Part shown: positions 1 through 7,594 of the stretch, piece by piece
Layout: every line of letters starts with the position of its first letter
Position numbering within the stretch: the stretch's first letter is position 1
Assembly (NCBI GenBank): GCA_035938395.1
Contig: DASZGY010000051.1
Span: 1-53,366 of the forward strand
Length of the DNA: 53,366 bases
Reading direction: 5' to 3'
Source: JALZAA01 sp035938395
Lineage (GTDB): Bacteria; Actinomycetota; Acidimicrobiia; IMCC26256; JACDBD01
The notes under the pieces: model-generated
The model's database searches: none
Told to the model about the DNA's origin: nothing
What the model saw: only the letters and a program-made list of their open reading frames with translations
Translations under genes and position numbers: made by a program

Positions 1-1
1 C

Positions 2-79
2 CCGAAGGACGGCACGCCGTTCGAACGGCGGACCATCGCCGGTCGTACCACGTTCTCCTGCCCGCAGCACCAACACTGA
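2..79 (+). CDS. C-terminal end of a Fpg/Nei-family DNA glycosylase (partial)
   Basis: Only the last 25 codons are in the window, in the frame ending at TGA 77-79. The visible peptide carries the pattern FERRTIAGRTTF followed by SCPQHQ, which resembles the C-terminal zinc finger of formamidopyrimidine-DNA glycosylase / endonuclease VIII proteins. In that family the finger binds damaged DNA during base-excision repair. The last ligand pair reads C-x2-H rather than the usual C-x2-C, a variant I believe occurs in actinobacterial Nei-type members. The catalytic N-terminus lies upstream, so Fpg and Nei cannot be told apart. It ends 22 bp before the response regulator. Confidence 0.6.
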   Translation, partial: PKDGTPFERRTIAGRTTFSCPQHQH

Positions 80-101
80 GGGCGCGCCGTACCATTCGGG
101 C

Positions 102-776
102 GTGCGGGTCCTTGTCGTAGAAGACGAGTCGAAGATGGCGACCCTCGTGCGAAAGGCGCTCGAGCTCGAGGGTTACTCCGTCGACGTCGCCATGACCGGT
201 ACCGACGCGGTGTGGATGGGCACCGAGAACGAGTACGACGCCATCGTGCTCGACGTGATGATCCCCGAGCCCGACGGCTTCGAGGTGTGCCGGCGCCTGC
301 GCGCCGACGGCCGCTGGGCGCCGATCCTCCTCCTCACCGCCCGCGACAGCGTCGACGACCGCGTCGTCGGTCTCGACGCCGGCGCCGACGATTACATCCC
401 GAAGCCGTTCTCGTTCGAGGAGCTGTACGCGCGGCTGCGGGCCCTCACCCGCCGGGGCGCGCCGCAGCGTCCGCGCGTCCTGGAGGTCGGTGATCTCGAG
501 CTCGACCCCGCCCGCCATCGCGTGGCTCGCGCCGACCAGGAGATCGAGCTAAGCCCCAAGGAGTTCGCGCTGCTCGACCTTTTCATGCGGCACGCCGACG
601 AGGTGCTCAGCCGCACGACGATTCTCGAACACGTCTGGGACTTCGCCTACGACGGCACATCCAACGTCGTCGACGTCTACGTCCGCTACTTGCGGGAGAA
701 GATCGACCGGCCCTTCGATCGCACGACCCTCGAGACCGTCCGCGGCGTCGGCTACCGGCTCCGGAGCGACGCGTGA
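102..776 (+). CDS. OmpR/PhoB-family two-component response regulator
   Basis: This 224-residue protein has a receiver domain (about residues 1-115) and a winged-helix DNA-binding domain (about 125-220). The acidic pocket (E7, D8), the phospho-acceptor D51, T79 and K101 are all present, so it should be phosphorylated by the cognate kinase. The DNA-binding half ends in the family's typical DVYVRYLREKID and VRGVGYRL motifs. The start is GTG at 102. Its stop overlaps the GTG of the histidine kinase by 4 nt, so the two are translationally coupled. The MprF-like gene follows, which suggests but does not prove control of an envelope-charge or antimicrobial-peptide response. Confidence 0.93.
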   Translation: MRVLVVEDESKMATLVRKALELEGYSVDVAMTGTDAVWMGTENEYDAIVLDVMIPEPDGFEVCRRLRADGRWAPILLLTARDSVDDRVVGLDAGADDYIPKPFSFEELYARLRALTRRGAPQRPRVLEVGDLELDPARHRVARADQEIELSPKEFALLDLFMRHADEVLSRTTILEHVWDFAYDGTSNVVDVYVRYLREKIDRPFDRTTLETVRGVGYRLRSDA

Positions 777-2155
777 TCCGACGTCCGCGAACCCTGCGAG
801 GGCGGCTGACGCTCGTGTTCGCGCTCGTCACCGCCGTGCTGTGCCTGCTCGTGGGCGTGCTCGTCGACTTCCAGTACCGCAACGCGCTGCGGCAGGCGCT
901 CGACGATGGCCTGACCACCCGGTTCTCGAACCTCGAACGCGATCTCGCTACCAGCGGCGACCAGTCCGTCGAGCCCACGCTGCCCGACGAGGAGGCGTTC
1001 GCGCAGATCGTCGACGCGGACGGCGTAGTCGTGAACGCCGCCCCCCGCGCCCTCCTCGCGCGGCGCGTCCTGACCAAGAGCGAGCTCGCCGCCGCGCGCA
1101 CCCACCGGATCACGATCGAGCGGGCGTCCGCCCCCGGCGACCAGCAGTCGCGCCTGCTGGCGGGGCCGGCCGGCCAGCCCGGGCTCGGTCTGGTCGTCGT
1201 GGTCGGCACGTCGCTCGAGGAAGTGGTCAAGGCTCAGCACCGGCTCGAGCTCTCGCTCGTGATCGGGCTCCCGCTGTTGGCCGCGATCGTGTCGGTGGCG
1301 GGCTGGTTCCTCGCCGGCGCCGCGCTGAAGCCCGTGCGCGACCTCGTGGAGGAGGCCGACGAGATCTCGGCCGTGGCGGCGCGGGGCCAGCGGCGGCGCC
1401 TGTCGGTCCCCCAGTCGGGCGGCGAGGAGCTCGCCGACCTCGCCCGCCATCTCAACGAGCTCCTCGCCCGCATCGAGGGCGCGCTCGAGCACGAGCGCGC
1501 CTTCCTCGACGACGCCAGTCACGACCTTCGTACCCCGATCTCGATCGTCCGTAGTGAGCTCGAGCTGGCGCGCATGCAGACCGAGGAGGGGAGTGACGCC
1601 GCGCAGGCACTCGACTCCTCGCTGGAGGAAGTCGGCCGCCTCGACCGACTCGCGGTGAACCTGCTCGTGCTCGCGCGCTTCCGCTCCGCCGGCCCACCTC
1701 CGCCGGAGCCCGTGGAGCTCGGCGCCCTGTCACGGCGCGCCGCCGAGACCGTGACCCGGTCACGCGACGGCGACGCAGTTCCGGTTCGGGTGAACGGGTC
1801 GGCAGAGGTCCGCGGCGACGAGGATGCCATCGCGCGGGCCGTCCTCAACCTGGTCGACAACGCGGCGCGCCACGCCGACGAGCGTGTCGACGTAGAGGTG
1901 TCGAGCGACGCCGATCGCGCGGTCGTCGCCGTTCGCGACGACGGGCCGGGGTTTCCGCCCGAGCTCCTCGGGCAGGCCGTGGGGCGGTTCGTGCGCGGGA
2001 CCAACGGTGGAAGTGGCACCGACAGCGGCGCCGGCCTCGGCCTCGCCATCGTCGACGCCATCGCCACCGCGCACGGCGGAGCGCTCGAGATCGAGAACAA
2101 CGCGGAGGGCGGCGCGAACGTGCAGCTCCGGCTCCCGCTCCGACGCCCGTTCTGA
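773..2155 (+). CDS. Membrane sensor histidine kinase (HAMP, HisKA, HATPase)
   Basis: The 460-residue protein has a first transmembrane helix at about residues 12-32, an extracytoplasmic sensor region of about 125 residues, and a second helix at about 160-183. HAMP, HisKA and HATPase domains follow. The phosphorylated histidine is H250 in the motif DASHDLRTP. The ATP-binding site shows an N-box (LVNLVDNAARHA-like), the G1 box DDGPGF and a glycine-rich GAGLGLAIV box. The sensor loop has no domain I recognise. The GTG start overlaps the regulator's TGA, so this is the kinase of the upstream response regulator. Confidence 0.95.
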   Translation: MIRRPRTLRGRLTLVFALVTAVLCLLVGVLVDFQYRNALRQALDDGLTTRFSNLERDLATSGDQSVEPTLPDEEAFAQIVDADGVVVNAAPRALLARRVLTKSELAAARTHRITIERASAPGDQQSRLLAGPAGQPGLGLVVVVGTSLEEVVKAQHRLELSLVIGLPLLAAIVSVAGWFLAGAALKPVRDLVEEADEISAVAARGQRRRLSVPQSGGEELADLARHLNELLARIEGALEHERAFLDDASHDLRTPISIVRSELELARMQTEEGSDAAQALDSSLEEVGRLDRLAVNLLVLARFRSAGPPPPEPVELGALSRRAAETVTRSRDGDAVPVRVNGSAEVRGDEDAIARAVLNLVDNAARHADERVDVEVSSDADRAVVAVRDDGPGFPPELLGQAVGRFVRGTNGGSGTDSGAGLGLAIVDAIATAHGGALEIENNAEGGANVQLRLPLRRPF

Positions 2156-2192
2156 TTCCGGACCGTGCCTCCGCTACCGTGAGGGCGCCCGC

Positions 2193-3980
2193 ATGACAGA
2201 CCCGACCACGACCTCTCCACGGGTGGCGACTCCTGCTCCGCGGGCTCAGCCGGTCGCGCGCCGCCGGCTGCGCCTTCTTGCGTTCGCCGTCACCGCGACC
2301 GGGCTCATCAACGTCCTCTCGGCGCTGACCCCGCTCATGCGCGACCGGCTGGAGGTCGTCGGCGAGGCGTTCACACCGGAGGTCGCGCACCTTGCCCGGG
2401 GTGCGACCGCCCTGCTCGGGGTCGCGCTGATCCTGCTGAGTCGCGGCATCGCGCGGCATCGCCGCCTCGCGTACCGGACGGCCCTGGTACTGCTCGCCGT
2501 TTCGGCGTTCACGCACGTGCTGAAGGGCCTGGACATCGAGGAAGCGGTGGTCGCGCTCGGGGTCGCCGTGCTCCTGCTCCGGTCGAGCTCGCTGTTCGAC
2601 GCACCCACTCCACCCCACCGCTGGCGGACTGCGGTCGTGATGGTGCTCACGATCATCCCGGTCGCGTTCGTGTACGGAGTCGTCGGGTTTGCCGTCCGCC
2701 ACGACCGGGTGCGTCCCGAGTTCACCTTCGTGGGCGCAGTCCAGGAGACGGCGGCGCGCCTCGTCGGGCTCTCGGGGCCGCTCTCATTTGCCGGAGGCTT
2801 CGGTCGCTGGTTCCCGGCGTCGATCACGGTGCTCGGCTTCGTAGCGTTGATCGCGATCGCAATCGCCGTGCTCGCACCCGTCACCGAAGGCACCGTGGCG
2901 CCGGCCATCGAGCGGGAACGCATCCGCCGTCTGGCGAACCGCGAAGACGGTGACACGCTCGACCCCTTCGCCCTCCGTCACGACAAGCGCTACATCACCT
3001 CGGCCGACGGCCGCGCCGCGGTCGCGTACCGGTACGTGAACGGCGCCGGCCTCGCGTCCGGCGACCCCGTCGGCGATCCCGCCTCCTTCGGCGACGCCAT
3101 CGCACGGTTCCTCGATCGGTGCCGAGCATGCGGCTGGCGGCCCGCGGTGATCGGGGCGCGCGCCGACCGGGTCCCGCTCTACGAGACCGCCGGGCTCCGT
3201 GCCCGCTACCTCGGCGACGAGGCCGTCATCGACGTCGACGAGTTCACGCTGGACGGTCGGCGCATGCGTCCCGTCCGCCAGGCGTTCAACCGAACGAAGA
3301 ACTTCGCGCTCACGGCCGAGATCCACCGTGAGGGCGAGCTCGATCCGACACTCCGCCGCGCGCTCGTCGGCATCTCTGACCGCCACCTCGCCGGCGGGCG
3401 CGAGCGCGGCTTCTCGATGGCGCTCGACGGGCTGCTGACCGGTCGCGATCCCGAGTGCGTGATCGCCGTCTGCCGCGACGACCGAGGAACACCGATCGCC
3501 TTCCAACGCTTCGTCCCGTGCAAGGCAGGCACCGGCCTCTCGCTCGACACGATGCGACGCGATGCGGTCGGGCCGAACGGCGTCAACGAACGGCTCATCG
3601 TGGAGGTCGTGCTGTGGGCGAAGGAGCACGGCATACGAGAGGTTTCGCTCAACTTCGCCGCCTTCCGCGGGCTCATCGAGGACGACGCCGACCTCGGCCC
3701 CCTGCAGTCCGCGCAGGCGTGGCTGATCAGGCGGCTCAACCCGTACTTCCAGATCCAATCGCTGCTGACCTTCAACGCCAAGTTCAACCCGCGGTGGGTG
3801 CCGCGCTACATCGTCTACCGATCGGTCGGCGACCTCGCCCCGGTCGCGGTCGCCGCGCTCAGCGCCGAGTCGTTCCTGCCCTTCGATCGCGGCCCCCGCT
3901 GTGAGTGCGGCACCGCGGAAGGCGATGCGAGCGGAACCGGCTTGCGAATCGGTTCACGATCGTCCACACTTGTCACCTGA
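2193..3980 (+). CDS. MprF/LysX-like membrane protein with DUF2156 (aminoacyl-phosphatidylglycerol synthase type)
   Basis: The 595-residue protein has about six transmembrane helices in the N-terminal 230 residues and then a cytosolic DUF2156 double-GNAT-like domain. Family members transfer lysine or another amino acid from aminoacyl-tRNA to phosphatidylglycerol, reducing surface negative charge. Supporting motifs include RQAFNRTKNF, SLDTMRRD and SLNFAAFRG. It matches the synthase half of MprF but has neither the extra flippase helices nor the lysyl-tRNA synthetase domain of mycobacterial LysX. The open frame extends upstream to 2007 inside the kinase gene, but ATG 2193 (MTDPTT), 37 bp after the kinase stop, is the sensible start. 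The last ~28 residues look non-homologous and overlie the ilv promoter. The transferred amino acid is unknown. Confidence 0.8.
   Translation: MTDPTTTSPRVATPAPRAQPVARRRLRLLAFAVTATGLINVLSALTPLMRDRLEVVGEAFTPEVAHLARGATALLGVALILLSRGIARHRRLAYRTALVLLAVSAFTHVLKGLDIEEAVVALGVAVLLLRSSSLFDAPTPPHRWRTAVVMVLTIIPVAFVYGVVGFAVRHDRVRPEFTFVGAVQETAARLVGLSGPLSFAGGFGRWFPASITVLGFVALIAIAIAVLAPVTEGTVAPAIERERIRRLANREDGDTLDPFALRHDKRYITSADGRAAVAYRYVNGAGLASGDPVGDPASFGDAIARFLDRCRACGWRPAVIGARADRVPLYETAGLRARYLGDEAVIDVDEFTLDGRRMRPVRQAFNRTKNFALTAEIHREGELDPTLRRALVGISDRHLAGGRERGFSMALDGLLTGRDPECVIAVCRDDRGTPIAFQRFVPCKAGTGLSLDTMRRDAVGPNGVNERLIVEVVLWAKEHGIREVSLNFAAFRGLIEDDADLGPLQSAQAWLIRRLNPYFQIQSLLTFNAKFNPRWVPRYIVYRSVGDLAPVAVAALSAESFLPFDRGPRCECGTAEGDASGTGLRIGSRSSTLVT
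3942..3970 (+). promoter_or_regulatory. Candidate promoter for the ilv leader and ilvBNC
   Basis: TTGCGA (3942-3947) and CACACT (3965-3970) are separated by 17 bp, a weak but acceptable -35/-10 pair. Transcription would begin near 3976-3980, at or just before the leader-peptide ATG, so the leader could be translated from a nearly leaderless mRNA. The promoter would lie inside the 3' end of the MprF-like gene. It was located by eye only. Confidence 0.35.
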
Positions 3981-4015
3981 TGGATCACCAGGCCACCCTC
4001 GTAGTTGTTACCTAG
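3980..4015 (+). CDS. ilvBNC leader (attenuation) peptide
   Basis: A complete 11-codon reading frame encodes MDHQATLVVVT followed by TAG. Its ATG shares one base with the TGA of the MprF-like gene. Four of five consecutive codons are Leu-Val-Val-Val, amino acids made by the enzymes encoded downstream. A strong terminator lies 36 nt after the stop. This is the classic layout of ribosome-mediated attenuation, known for branched-chain operons in enterobacteria and for ilvBNC in Corynebacterium. Function is inferred from position and composition. There is no Shine-Dalgarno sequence, in keeping with leaderless or near-leaderless translation. Confidence 0.7.
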   Translation: MDHQATLVVVT

Positions 4016-4045
4016 CGCGCAGCCGCCCCAACCGCGTCTGCGCGC
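4015..4045 (+). promoter_or_regulatory. Leader hairpin between the ilv leader peptide and the attenuator
   Basis: GCGCGCAG (4015-4022) and CTGCGCGC (4038-4045) form a perfect 8-bp stem with a 15-nt loop, starting at the last base of the leader-peptide stop codon. A ribosome on the leader peptide would cover the 5' arm, so this could be a pause or anti-antiterminator hairpin. I could not find a clean alternative pairing that disrupts the terminator arms, so its exact role is open. Confidence 0.5.
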
Positions 4046-4050
4046 CTTCG

Positions 4051-4075
4051 CCCCTCGCAAAAGCGGGGGGTTTTT
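4051..4075 (+). terminator. Intrinsic terminator / attenuator in front of ilvB
   Basis: CCCCTCGC (4051-4058), loop AAAA, and GCGGGGGG (4063-4070) make an 8-bp stem with one G-U pair, followed directly by five T residues (4071-4075). It lies between the leader peptide and ilvB with no other gene between, so its likely job is conditional termination. It is one of very few hairpins with a U-tract that I noticed in this GC-rich window. Confidence 0.75.
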
Positions 4076-4110
4076 CATGTCCCGAGAAGCGCTGCGATGA
4101 AGGAACGAAG

Positions 4111-5835
4111 ATGAAGCTCACAGGAGCCCAGGCCCTCATCAAGAGCCTCGAGATGGAGGGCACCGAGGTCATGTTCGGGCTGCCGGGCGGGGCGATCCTG
4201 CCCGTGTACGACCCGCTGATCGACTCGTCGATCCGCCACATCCTCGTCCGCCACGAGCAGGGCGCCGGCCACATGGCGGAGGGGTTCGCCCACGCGACCG
4301 GTCGGCCCGGTGTGGCCATGGTCACGAGCGGCCCCGGGGCGACGAACATCGTCACCGCGCTCTGCGACGCCTACATGGACTCGATCCCGATCGTCGTCAT
4401 CACCGGGCAGGTGCCGTACGGGGTGATCGGCAGCGACGCCTTCCAGGAGTGCGACACGGTCGGCATCACGATGCCGGTCACGAAGCACAACTGGCTCGTG
4501 ACCGACCCCCAGGACATCCCGCGGTACGTGCAGGAGGCGTTCCATGTGGCGACGACCGGTCGACCGGGGCCGGTGGTCGTGGACGTGCCGAAGGACATCT
4601 CCAACCAGATGATGGATTGGTACTGGCCCGACGCCGTCGATCTGCCGGGGTACAAGCCGAACGTGAAGGGCCATCCGAAGCAGATCAAGGACGCGGCGCG
4701 GCTCTGGGGCGAGGCGCACCGGCCGGTCATCTACGCCGGCGGCGGGATCCTCAAGGCTCGCGCTTCTGCCGCGCTCAAGGAGCTGGCCGAGGCCACCGGC
4801 ACGCCGGTCGTCACGACGCTCATGGCTCGCGGATCGTTCCCGGACGACCACCCGCAGTGCCTCGGCATGCCCGGGATGCACGGCAACTACACCGCGGTGA
4901 CGTCGATGCAGAAATCCGACTTGCTGATCGCGTTGGGCTCGCGCTTCGACGACCGCGTCACGGGCAAGGTCGACGCGTTTGCGCCGGGCGCGAAGGTGAT
5001 CCACGTCGACATCGACCCCGCCGAGCTCGGCAAGGTCCGCCGGCCCGACGTGCCCATCGTGGGCGACTGCCGGCTGGTCATCGAGGAGCTGATCAAGGCG
5101 GTGCGCGCCGACCAGCAGAAACGCGACTGGCCCGACCTGACGGCGTGGTGGACGCAACTGCGCGAGTGGCAGGAGCGGTACCCGCTCCACTACGAGCAGC
5201 CCGAGGACGGGCCGCTCAAGCCGCAGTACTGCATCGACATGCTGCGCGACAACTCGCCGGACGACACGATCGTGGTGTCGGGCGTGGGTCAGCACCAGAT
5301 GTGGTCGAGCCAGCGGTGGAAGTTCAACCACCCGAACACGTGGATCAACTCCGGTGGTCTCGGGACGATGGGCTTCGCCGTGCCGGCGTCGATCGGCGCC
5401 AAGGTCGGGAAACCCGAACGGACGGTGTGGGCCATCGACGGTGACGGGTGCTTCCAGATGACGGCACAGGAGCTCGTGACCGCGTCGGCCGAGCGCATCC
5501 CGGTGAAAGTCGGGATCCTCAACAACGCGTACCTCGGGATGGTGCGCCAGTGGCAGGAGCTCTTCTACGAGGAGCGCTACAGCGAGGTGTACTTGTCGCC
5601 GGACCTGCCCGACTACGCGAAGTGGGCCGAGGCCATGGGCTGCGTCGGCTTCAAGGTCGAGACGCCCGAGGACGTGATCCCGACGATCGAGAAGGCCAAC
5701 GAGATCGACGACCGGCCCGTCGTGGTCGACTTCCAGGTCGACTACCGCGAGAAGGTGTACCCGATGGTGCCCGCCGGCGGCTCGAACGACGACATCATCC
5801 TCGACCCCGCCCACGACAAATCAGGCGGGAGGTAG
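4111..5835 (+). CDS. ilvB: Acetolactate synthase, large (catalytic) subunit
   Basis: This 574-residue ThDP- and FAD-dependent enzyme condenses two pyruvates to acetolactate, or pyruvate plus 2-oxobutyrate to acetohydroxybutyrate, in the first committed step of valine, leucine and isoleucine synthesis. The catalytic glutamate E49 (RHEQGAGHMAEG) is present. The ThDP/Mg motif starts at GDGCFQM and ends at the NN of ILNN. The length is normal for the family. The open frame extends upstream to 3901, but ATG 4111 follows an AAGGAA ribosome site at about 4100 and matches the family N-terminus (MKLTGAQAL). It forms an operon with ilvN, whose start is 5 bp downstream. Confidence 0.97.
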   Translation: MKLTGAQALIKSLEMEGTEVMFGLPGGAILPVYDPLIDSSIRHILVRHEQGAGHMAEGFAHATGRPGVAMVTSGPGATNIVTALCDAYMDSIPIVVITGQVPYGVIGSDAFQECDTVGITMPVTKHNWLVTDPQDIPRYVQEAFHVATTGRPGPVVVDVPKDISNQMMDWYWPDAVDLPGYKPNVKGHPKQIKDAARLWGEAHRPVIYAGGGILKARASAALKELAEATGTPVVTTLMARGSFPDDHPQCLGMPGMHGNYTAVTSMQKSDLLIALGSRFDDRVTGKVDAFAPGAKVIHVDIDPAELGKVRRPDVPIVGDCRLVIEELIKAVRADQQKRDWPDLTAWWTQLREWQERYPLHYEQPEDGPLKPQYCIDMLRDNSPDDTIVVSGVGQHQMWSSQRWKFNHPNTWINSGGLGTMGFAVPASIGAKVGKPERTVWAIDGDGCFQMTAQELVTASAERIPVKVGILNNAYLGMVRQWQELFYEERYSEVYLSPDLPDYAKWAEAMGCVGFKVETPEDVIPTIEKANEIDDRPVVVDFQVDYREKVYPMVPAGGSNDDIILDPAHDKSGGR

Positions 5836-5840
5836 TCGCC

Positions 5841-6374
5841 GTGGCCACCGGAGCGCAGCATCACATCCTGTCCGTGCTCGTCGAGAACAAGTTCGGGGTG
5901 CTCTCGAGGGTGGCCGGGCTGTTCTCGCGGCGCGGCTACAACATCTTCTCCCTCGCGGTCAGCCCGACCGAGGACGAGCGGCTGAGCCGCATGACGATCG
6001 TCGTCGACGCCGAGTCGGCGCCGCTGGAGCAGGTCACCAAACAGCTCAACAAGGTGATCCCGGTGATCAAGATCACGGAGCTCACGCCGGACGACGCCGT
6101 CGAACGCGAGCTCATGCTGGCGACGGTGAAGGCAGGGGCTGAGACGCGCTCGCAGGTGACCGAGCTGGCGGCGATCTTCGAGGCGAAGATCGTCGACGTC
6201 GGCTACGAGGCCATGACGCTCCTGGTGGCGGGCACGCCCGACAAGCTCGACGCCATCACCGACCTGCTGGACCCGTTCGGGATCGTCGAGTCGCAGCGAA
6301 CTGGCCGCATCGCCCTGCCCAAGCTGGCCCGCGAGCGCACCAAGCTGCGGGCAGTCAAGGACCGCGGCGCGTAA
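5841..6374 (+). CDS. ilvN: Acetolactate synthase, small (regulatory) subunit
   Basis: The 177-residue protein starts with an ACT domain (about residues 5-80; ILSVLVENKFGVLSRVAGLF) and ends with the ALS small-subunit C-terminal domain. It activates IlvB and confers valine feedback inhibition. The start is GTG 5841, preceded by GGGAGGT at 5827-5833, which overlaps the ilvB stop. The open frame extends far upstream inside ilvB but that part is not homologous. The length is typical of ilvN/ilvH. It is co-transcribed with ilvB and ilvC. Confidence 0.95.
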   Translation: MATGAQHHILSVLVENKFGVLSRVAGLFSRRGYNIFSLAVSPTEDERLSRMTIVVDAESAPLEQVTKQLNKVIPVIKITELTPDDAVERELMLATVKAGAETRSQVTELAAIFEAKIVDVGYEAMTLLVAGTPDKLDAITDLLDPFGIVESQRTGRIALPKLARERTKLRAVKDRGA

Positions 6375-6400
6375 CGTGCGCGCATAAGGAGAGGACCAAC

Positions 6401-7429
6401 ATGCCCGCCACGATCTACTACGACGACGACGCCGACCTCGCGCTGCTCGACGGCCGGAAGGTCGCGGTGCTCGGGTACGGGTCGCAGGGCCATGCCCACG
6501 CCCTGAACCTGTCGGAGTCCGGCGTCGACGTGCGGGTCGGCCTGCGCGACGGGTCGTCGTCGTGGGCGAAGGCCGAAGAGGCGGGGCTCAAGGTCCTGCC
6601 GATCGCCGAGGCGGTCAAGGAAGCCGACGTGATCATGGTGCTGCTCCCCGACACCGAGCAGGCCGCCATCTACAAGCGCGACATCGAGCCCAACCTCGAC
6701 GACCGGGACTCGCTGGCCTTCGCGCACGGGTTCAACATCCACTTCGGGCAGATCCGCCCGCCCAAGGGCGTCGACGTGTGGATGATCGCCCCCAAGGGCC
6801 CGGGCCACCTCGTGCGGCGCACGTTCGAGGAGGGCGGCGGCGTCCCGTCGCTCGTCGCCGTCCAAGCCGACGAGACCGGCAAGGCGAAGCAGACGGCGCT
6901 CGCGTACGCCCGGGCGATCGGCGCAACGCGCGCCGGCGTGCTCGACACGACGTTCGAGGAAGAGACGGAGACTGACCTCTTCGGCGAACAGGTCGTGCTC
7001 TGCGGTGGACTCACCGAGCTCATCAAGGGGAGCTACGAGACGCTCGTCGCCGCCGGCTACCAGCCCGAGTCCGCGTACTTCGAGACGCTCCACGAGGTGA
7101 AGCTCATCGTCGACCTCATCTACGAGGGCGGCATCACCAACATGCGCTACTCGATCTCGGACACCGCCGAGTACGGAGACATGACTCGGGGCCCACGGAT
7201 CATCACCGACGAGACGCGCGCCGAGATGCGTCGTATCCTCGACGACATCCAGACCGGTCGGTTCGCCAACGAGTGGATCCTCGAGAACCAGGCCGGCCGT
7301 CCGGTGTTCAACGCGCTGCGCCGCCAATCGGCCGAGCACCCGATCGAAGAGGTCGGGGAGCGTCTGCGAGCGATGATGCCGTGGATCGGCGCCGGCAGGA
7401 CACGCCCCCAGGACGCGTCGGGCGGCTGA
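6401..7429 (+). CDS. ilvC: Ketol-acid reductoisomerase (class I)
   Basis: This 342-residue enzyme isomerises and reduces acetolactate to 2,3-dihydroxyisovalerate using NADPH and Mg2+. The Rossmann fingerprint is GYGSQGHAHA (about residues 25-34). The following loop VGLRDGSSSW has the Arg and Ser residues usual for NADPH specificity. The C-terminal knotted domain includes the EVKLIVDL and AEYGDMTRGP motifs. The length is that of the short, class I form. A strong ribosome site (AAGGAGAGG) precedes ATG 6401. It is the last gene of the attenuated operon; ilvD and leu genes are absent here. Confidence 0.98.
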   Translation: MPATIYYDDDADLALLDGRKVAVLGYGSQGHAHALNLSESGVDVRVGLRDGSSSWAKAEEAGLKVLPIAEAVKEADVIMVLLPDTEQAAIYKRDIEPNLDDRDSLAFAHGFNIHFGQIRPPKGVDVWMIAPKGPGHLVRRTFEEGGGVPSLVAVQADETGKAKQTALAYARAIGATRAGVLDTTFEEETETDLFGEQVVLCGGLTELIKGSYETLVAAGYQPESAYFETLHEVKLIVDLIYEGGITNMRYSISDTAEYGDMTRGPRIITDETRAEMRRILDDIQTGRFANEWILENQAGRPVFNALRRQSAEHPIEEVGERLRAMMPWIGAGRTRPQDASGG

Positions 7430-7516
7430 CCCCGAGGCGCCGCGGCTGCGGCGACCGTCAAGCGCTCCGCTTGACTGTCCCCGCGGACGAGAACAGGATT
7501 ACTGACCCGAGGCGCC
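7426..7516 (+). repeat. Imperfect direct repeat flanking the ilvC-distal hairpin
   Basis: CTGACCCCGAGGCGCC (7426-7441, including the ilvC stop) recurs as CTGACCCGAGGCGCC (7502-7516), differing by one deleted C. The two copies flank the hairpin at 7457-7475. It may be a local duplication; no transposase or terminal inverted repeat is visible. The rest of the 7430-7594 spacer shows nothing recognisable. Confidence 0.4.
7457..7475 (+). terminator. Hairpin after ilvC, possible terminator without U-tract
   Basis: GTCAAGCG, loop CTC and CGCTTGAC form a perfect 8-bp stem 28 bp after the ilvC stop. No T-run follows, so it would be an I-shaped terminator or an mRNA 3'-end stabiliser. Confidence 0.4.
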
Positions 7517-7594
7517 CGTTTCCGCGCAATTCGGTACTTCGGGAAAGCGAACACGGAGACGTACCGAGTCTTCGGGAGTCGCGCGAAGGGGCAG

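Noticed and set aside
4075..5814. A 579-codon open frame antisense to ilvB
   Set aside because: The Val/Asp/His/Arg-rich composition with no recognisable motifs makes it a GC-driven shadow of ilvB.
7430..7594. Possible c-di-GMP (GEMM) riboswitch before the GGDEF-EAL gene
   Set aside because: The conserved GEMM core sequences are not present; only a simple hairpin and a short direct repeat were seen.
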